A stretch of DNA of 64,000 nucleotides from an uncultured Collinsella sp. (lineage in GTDB: Bacteria > Actinomycetota > Coriobacteriia > Coriobacteriales > Coriobacteriaceae). Shown in pieces: positions 61,014 through 64,000 of this stretch (its first letter is position 1; every line of letters begins with the position of its first letter). The translations under genes and the position numbers were made by a program. The stretch lies in assembly GCA_959018755.1 (NCBI GenBank), contig CAUEMA010000001.1, positions 62,001-126,000 of the forward strand, given 5' to 3'. The notes below the pieces were generated by a model. That model searched no databases. It was not told where the DNA came from and was given only the letters and a program-made list of their open reading frames with translations.

Positions 61014-61745
61014 ATGCTTACCAAACTCCTCTGCGAATTCGGCGCAACGGCCCTCATGATCATCTTTGGCGTGGGCGTGCACTGCGATACCGTGCTTAAG
61101 GGCACCAAGTATCAGGGCTCCGGCCACATGTTTGCCATCACCACCTGGTCTTTTGGCATCTCGGTCGCCTTGTTTATCTTTGGCGGCGCCGTGTGCATGA
61201 ACCCCGCCATGGTGCTTGCCCAGTGCATCGTGGGCCTGGTGCCGTGGAGCAGCTGCATCCCCTTCATGATTGCCGATATGCTCGGCGGCTTTGTGGGCGC
61301 CGTGATCGCGTGGTTGATGTATGCCGATGAGTTCAAGGCTTCCGACGGCGTCGTCGACCCTATTGCCCAGCGCAACATCTTCTCGACCAACCCCACCACC
61401 GAGGGCACCAACTATGCCCGCAACTTCTTCTGCGAGGCTATCTGCACCTTTGTGTTCATCAGCGCCATCCTGGCTACCGCTAGCCGTGCCGGCGAGAACG
61501 TTTTGATGCTCGCTATCTGCGTCGGTCTGATCGTTTGGGCTGTTGGCATGGGCATGGGCGGCATCACCGGCTTCGCCATGAACCAGGCTCGTGACCTTGG
61601 TCCTCGCATGGCCTATCAGGTGCTGCCGATTAAGAACAAGGCTGACAACAACTGGAAGTACGGCCTGCTTGTTCCTGGCATCGCACCGTTTATCGGTGCC
61701 GCTCTGGCCGCGCTGTTTGTGCATGGTTTCTTGGGCATGTTCTAG
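61014..61745 (+). CDS. MIP-family channel, probable lactate channel LarD-like
   Basis: 243 residues, six membrane helices. The first NPA box is intact (MNPAM, N63), the second reads N190-Q191-A192 (AMNQARDLGP) instead of NPA. Placed directly after larA with 49 bp between, as larD is in lactobacilli, so lactic acid is the likely substrate. GlpF-type glycerol transport cannot be excluded. It is followed by a giant palindrome. Confidence 0.82.
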   Translation: MLTKLLCEFGATALMIIFGVGVHCDTVLKGTKYQGSGHMFAITTWSFGISVALFIFGGAVCMNPAMVLAQCIVGLVPWSSCIPFMIADMLGGFVGAVIAWLMYADEFKASDGVVDPIAQRNIFSTNPTTEGTNYARNFFCEAICTFVFISAILATASRAGENVLMLAICVGLIVWAVGMGMGGITGFAMNQARDLGPRMAYQVLPIKNKADNNWKYGLLVPGIAPFIGAALAALFVHGFLGMF

Positions 61746-62055
61746 TCCAAGACAATTGATATAACGCCCGGGTCCGGCATAGGTTAACTTTTCGCCGCGT
61801 CCTCGGACATGCAAGAAGCTCCCGCTGCGCACTTCGTGCGGCGGGAGCTTCTTGCGTCCTGCGGAGTGCGGCGGAAAGTTAACCTATGCCGGACCCTGCG
61901 GGAATCCAGTTGTGTTCGAACAAGCAACCAACATATATATCTGAATTTGGATGTGGTGGGCACTTTGTTGTTAGGCGCTTTGAGGTGCGAGTGACACTTT
62001 GGGATGCGTGGTGCCCTGGGTTGGGGCGATACTTTGGGATGAGGTGCTTACTTAC
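61746..62055. other. 310-bp convergent intergenic region
   Basis: Holds the nested palindrome at 61770-61896. The rest has two short direct repeats (ACTTTGGGATG near 62010 and 62032) and no other recognisable signal. Confidence 0.6.
61770..61896. repeat. Long nested palindrome, family member 3
   Basis: Outer 29-bp arms (61770-61798 with 61868-61896, one G-U), middle perfect 15-bp stem (61811-61825 with 61841-61855) and inner CGCAC-TTC-GTGCG (61828-61840). The joining sequence is TCCTC-GGAC on the left and GTCC-TGCGGA on the right. Confidence 0.92.
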
Positions 62056-62595
62056 TTAGTTGAAGAGGGGTTTTATGGCTGATAGGTAGTCTTTGGCTAC
62101 GTCGGCTTTGTCTGCTTGGAAGTTGTGCCAGGCCCACCATTGGACCATTCCTACGAAGCTTGAGGCTATGTGGTGTAGTAAGAAGCTGCGGTCCATGGTG
62201 CTGGCGGGGCCTGCGGGGTCGGCGGGGACGGTTTCGGCTGCGCGCGACATGATGGTCTTGCGTAAGCAGTCGGCGAAGACGCGGGAGCCGGCGCCGGCTA
62301 CGAGGGCTCGAACGCCCTGACGGCGTTCCCAGAGGTTGTTGAGGATATGCTCGACTTGCACGAGTGGGTCGTCGAGCGGCGTACCATCGTCGTCGAGGGC
62401 GTGGGTGCAGATGTCGCTCACGAGCTCGGACAGTAGGTCGTCTTTGCTCTTAAAGAGGCCGTAGAATGTCGCGCGGCCTACGTGAGCGCGCGCGATGATG
62501 TCGCCGACGGTAATCTTGCCGTAGTCCACTTCGCGTAGCAGCTCGGAGAACGCCGCAACGATGGCAGCGCGGCTTTTTTCTTTGCGGGCATCCAT
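62056..62595 (-). CDS. TetR-family transcriptional regulator
   Basis: 179 residues from ATG 62595, two bases after the larC stop. The N-terminal helix-turn-helix (ITVGDIIARAHVGRATFYGLFKSKDDLL, shown in part) is the TetR type; the C-terminal ligand domain ends WWAWHNFQADKADVAKDYL. A longer open frame upstream overlaps larC and is not used. It is the last gene of the larB-larC operon and may control the lactate genes. Confidence 0.88.
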   Translation of the reverse strand: MDARKEKSRAAIVAAFSELLREVDYGKITVGDIIARAHVGRATFYGLFKSKDDLLSELVSDICTHALDDDGTPLDDPLVQVEHILNNLWERRQGVRALVAGAGSRVFADCLRKTIMSRAAETVPADPAGPASTMDRSFLLHHIASSFVGMVQWWAWHNFQADKADVAKDYLSAIKPLFN

Positions 62596-62597
62596 GG

Positions 62598-63533
62598 CTA
62601 TGCATCCACGTGAACGAGCAGACAACGGAGCGTGCCGGAGCAACCCTCGTAGGGGCGCTTACCGGCGCCGTAGCCGACGGCCTCGATGCGGTAGCGGGCC
62701 GGTAGGTGCTCGGACGTGCGCAGTGCGGCGACGATGGCGGCGCCCGTGGGCGTCACGAGCTCGCCGGCGACCGGTGCGGGCGTGAGGGCGATATTGCCTG
62801 CTTGGCATAGGTTGACGACGGCGGGCACCGGGATGGGCATAAGGCCGTGGGCACAGTGGATGGTGCCGTGACCCTCGGAGAGCGACTCGACGACAATGTC
62901 CTCGATACCCAGGTCATCGAGACAGATGGCGACCGAGCAGATGTCGACGATGGAGTCGATGGCGCCTACCTCGTGGAACATGACGGTCTCGGGCGTTTTG
63001 CCGTGGGCCTTGGCCTCGGCGGCGGCGAGCGCGGTAAAGATGGCGAGCGCGCGGCGCTTGGCGCCATCGCTTAACTGCGAGCCATCGATGATGGCGGTGA
63101 CATCCGCCAAAGAACGGTGGTGATGGTGGTGGGTGTGGTGATGATCTTCGTGCTCATGGGCGTGGTCCTCATGGTCGTGCTCATGGCAGTGCTCGTGTTC
63201 GTGCCCGCCATGATCATGATGGTGATGCTCATGCTCATGCCCGTGCTCGTGCTCGTGCGTGTGCTCGACAGCTGTTTCGTTGCCGTAGAGCCAGGCCATA
63301 TCGTGGTCGTGGTTCTCGAGTCCCTCTGCAAGCTGGACGTCGAAATCGCAGGCGTCGATGCCATGCTTGTTTGCACGCGTGACGGCGATCGTAAAGCCGT
63401 CGACCGGCAGTGTGGCGAGCTGTTCGCGCAGGTGCTCCTCGCTGGCGCCCAGATCGAGCAGGGCCGCGACGGTCATATCGCCGCTGATGCCTGAGGTGCC
63501 GTCGATGATAAGCGTGTGCTGATGATTGGACAT
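62598..63533 (-). CDS. larC: LarC nickel-pincer cofactor biosynthesis protein, LarC1-like with His-rich insert
   Basis: LarC inserts nickel into the pincer nucleotide of lactate racemase. 311 residues: IIDGTSGISGDMTVAALLDLG at the N-terminus, FHEVGAIDSIVDICSVA in the middle and a LarC1-type end, GYGAGKRPYEG...LRCLLVHVDA. Residues 91-139 hold 28 His in 49 positions, with Glu/Asp between, an evident metal-binding loop. Full LarC proteins are about 400 residues and continue into a LarC2 domain that binds CTP; here the gene stops after LarC1 and the next gene begins at once. ATG 63533. Confidence 0.9.
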   Translation of the reverse strand: MSNHQHTLIIDGTSGISGDMTVAALLDLGASEEHLREQLATLPVDGFTIAVTRANKHGIDACDFDVQLAEGLENHDHDMAWLYGNETAVEHTHEHEHGHEHEHHHHDHGGHEHEHCHEHDHEDHAHEHEDHHHTHHHHHRSLADVTAIIDGSQLSDGAKRRALAIFTALAAAEAKAHGKTPETVMFHEVGAIDSIVDICSVAICLDDLGIEDIVVESLSEGHGTIHCAHGLMPIPVPAVVNLCQAGNIALTPAPVAGELVTPTGAAIVAALRTSEHLPARYRIEAVGYGAGKRPYEGCSGTLRCLLVHVDA

Positions 63534-63543
63534 GGAATGCTCC

Positions 63544-64000
63544 TTAGCGGGCGCGGGGTGTGCCGGCGCTCAGATGATTGATAAGACTTGCCTGGTAGGC
63601 GGCGCCAAAGCCGTTGTCGATATTGACGACCGAAACGCCGCTGGCACAGGAGTTGAGCATGGCGAGCAGTGCAGCTACGCCACCAAAACTTGCGCCGTAG
63701 CCAACGCTGGTGGGAACGGCGATGACCGGACAGCTCACCAGACCGCCGATAACGCTCGCCAGTGCGCCCTCCATGCCGGCGATGGCGATGACCACCTGCG
63801 CCTGGGCAAGTTCCTCGGCATGCGCGAGCAGGCGGTGCAGGCCGGCGACACCTACGTCGTAGAGGCGGTCGACCTCGTTGCCATAGAATTCGGCCGTCAA
63901 CGCGGCTTCCTCGGCGACGGGCAGGTCGCTCGTACCGGCGCAGGCGACAACGATGCGTCCGTTGCCGGTGGGGGAGGGCTTGCCGCCCGCGAGGGCGAGC
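63544..64000 (-). CDS. larB: LarB, pyridinium-3,5-biscarboxylate mononucleotide synthase, 5' end outside the window
   Basis: The frame runs off the right edge; about 152 C-terminal residues are visible. GRIVVACAGTSDLPVAEEA, VVIAIAGMEGALASVIGGL and PVIAVPTSVGYGASFGGVAALLAML are the AIR-carboxylase-like (PurE) core of LarB. It makes the first nickel-pincer precursor. The stop is 10 bases before the larC start, so they form one operon. Confidence 0.9.
   Translation of the reverse strand, partial: LALAGGKPSPTGNGRIVVACAGTSDLPVAEEAALTAEFYGNEVDRLYDVGVAGLHRLLAHAEELAQAQVVIAIAGMEGALASVIGGLVSCPVIAVPTSVGYGASFGGVAALLAMLNSCASGVSVVNIDNGFGAAYQASLINHLSAGTPRAR

Noticed and set aside
63117..63494. 125-codon hydrophobic frame opposite larC
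   Set aside because: It is the antisense reading of the His-rich insert (CAC/CAT read as GTG/ATG) and not a membrane protein gene.

Overview
The window reads as a chromosomal segment of a high-GC gut Coriobacteriia actinobacterium, most likely a Collinsella. The call rests on several things together: strong codon bias, which produces long mirror ORFs opposite real genes; a monoderm tad pilus locus; tandem YhgE/Pip proteins; a LarA lactate racemase with its accessory genes; and several Coriobacteria-type unknowns. I see no rRNA operon, prophage, transposase or CRISPR array.

Layout. 1-3433: the end of a Zn-dependent phospholipase C-like gene, a convergent gene with a possible nuclease fold, and pyk. 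3434-8037: a P-type Ca2+-class ATPase behind a highly structured leader, then rsgA. 8238-17837: one tightly overlapping tad (Flp pilus) operon with CpaB, TadZ-like, CpaF, TadB, TadC, Flp, several pseudopilins and a DUF192-like tail gene. 17896-18446: a small toxin-antitoxin-like pair. 18582-33224: tRNA-Phe, -Leu, three identical -Arg and -Ser genes interspersed with housekeeping genes (rsmI, metG, rsmA, tatD-like, an SPFH protein, rlmH, proC, serS), a degenerate GH5 protein and an 813-residue TPR-like unknown. 33356-40055: a D,D-carboxypeptidase divergent from a VanRS-like two-component system, then pstB with a PhoBR-like pair. 40227-42318: a BY-kinase, modulator and PHP phosphatase trio. 42358-56148: an acetyltransferase, htpG, two YhgE/Pip genes, an EamA transporter, an M20 amidohydrolase, a frameshifted MFS gene and hisS. 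56407-64000: ppc, larA with a larD-like channel, and on the opposite strand larB-larC-tetR.

The most unusual content is non-coding. Behind tRNA-Phe, tRNA-Leu and the third tRNA-Arg, the 3' end of the tRNA plus its terminator is repeated after 186, 189 and 190 bp. The intervening insert has the same architecture each time: an antisense copy of the cognate T-arm, then three GC-rich hairpins with compensatory changes. Antisense T-arm copies also follow the first tRNA-Arg and tRNA-Ser. The nearest known parallel is the tyrT/rtT repeat of E. coli, whose 178-bp units carry the tRNA 3' end.

A second novelty is a family of long nested hairpins (6568-6655, 59244-59370, 61770-61896). They share internal-loop sequence but have unrelated stems, and all lie just downstream of genes. 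A third is the pseudoknot-capable leader of the cation ATPase, where an upstream segment can pair with the Shine-Dalgarno site.

Functionally, larA, the MIP channel, larB and larC form a lactate-isomer system. This LarC carries a very histidine-rich insert and has no recognisable LarC2 domain. All family assignments come from reading the translated sequences by eye; no database search was run.
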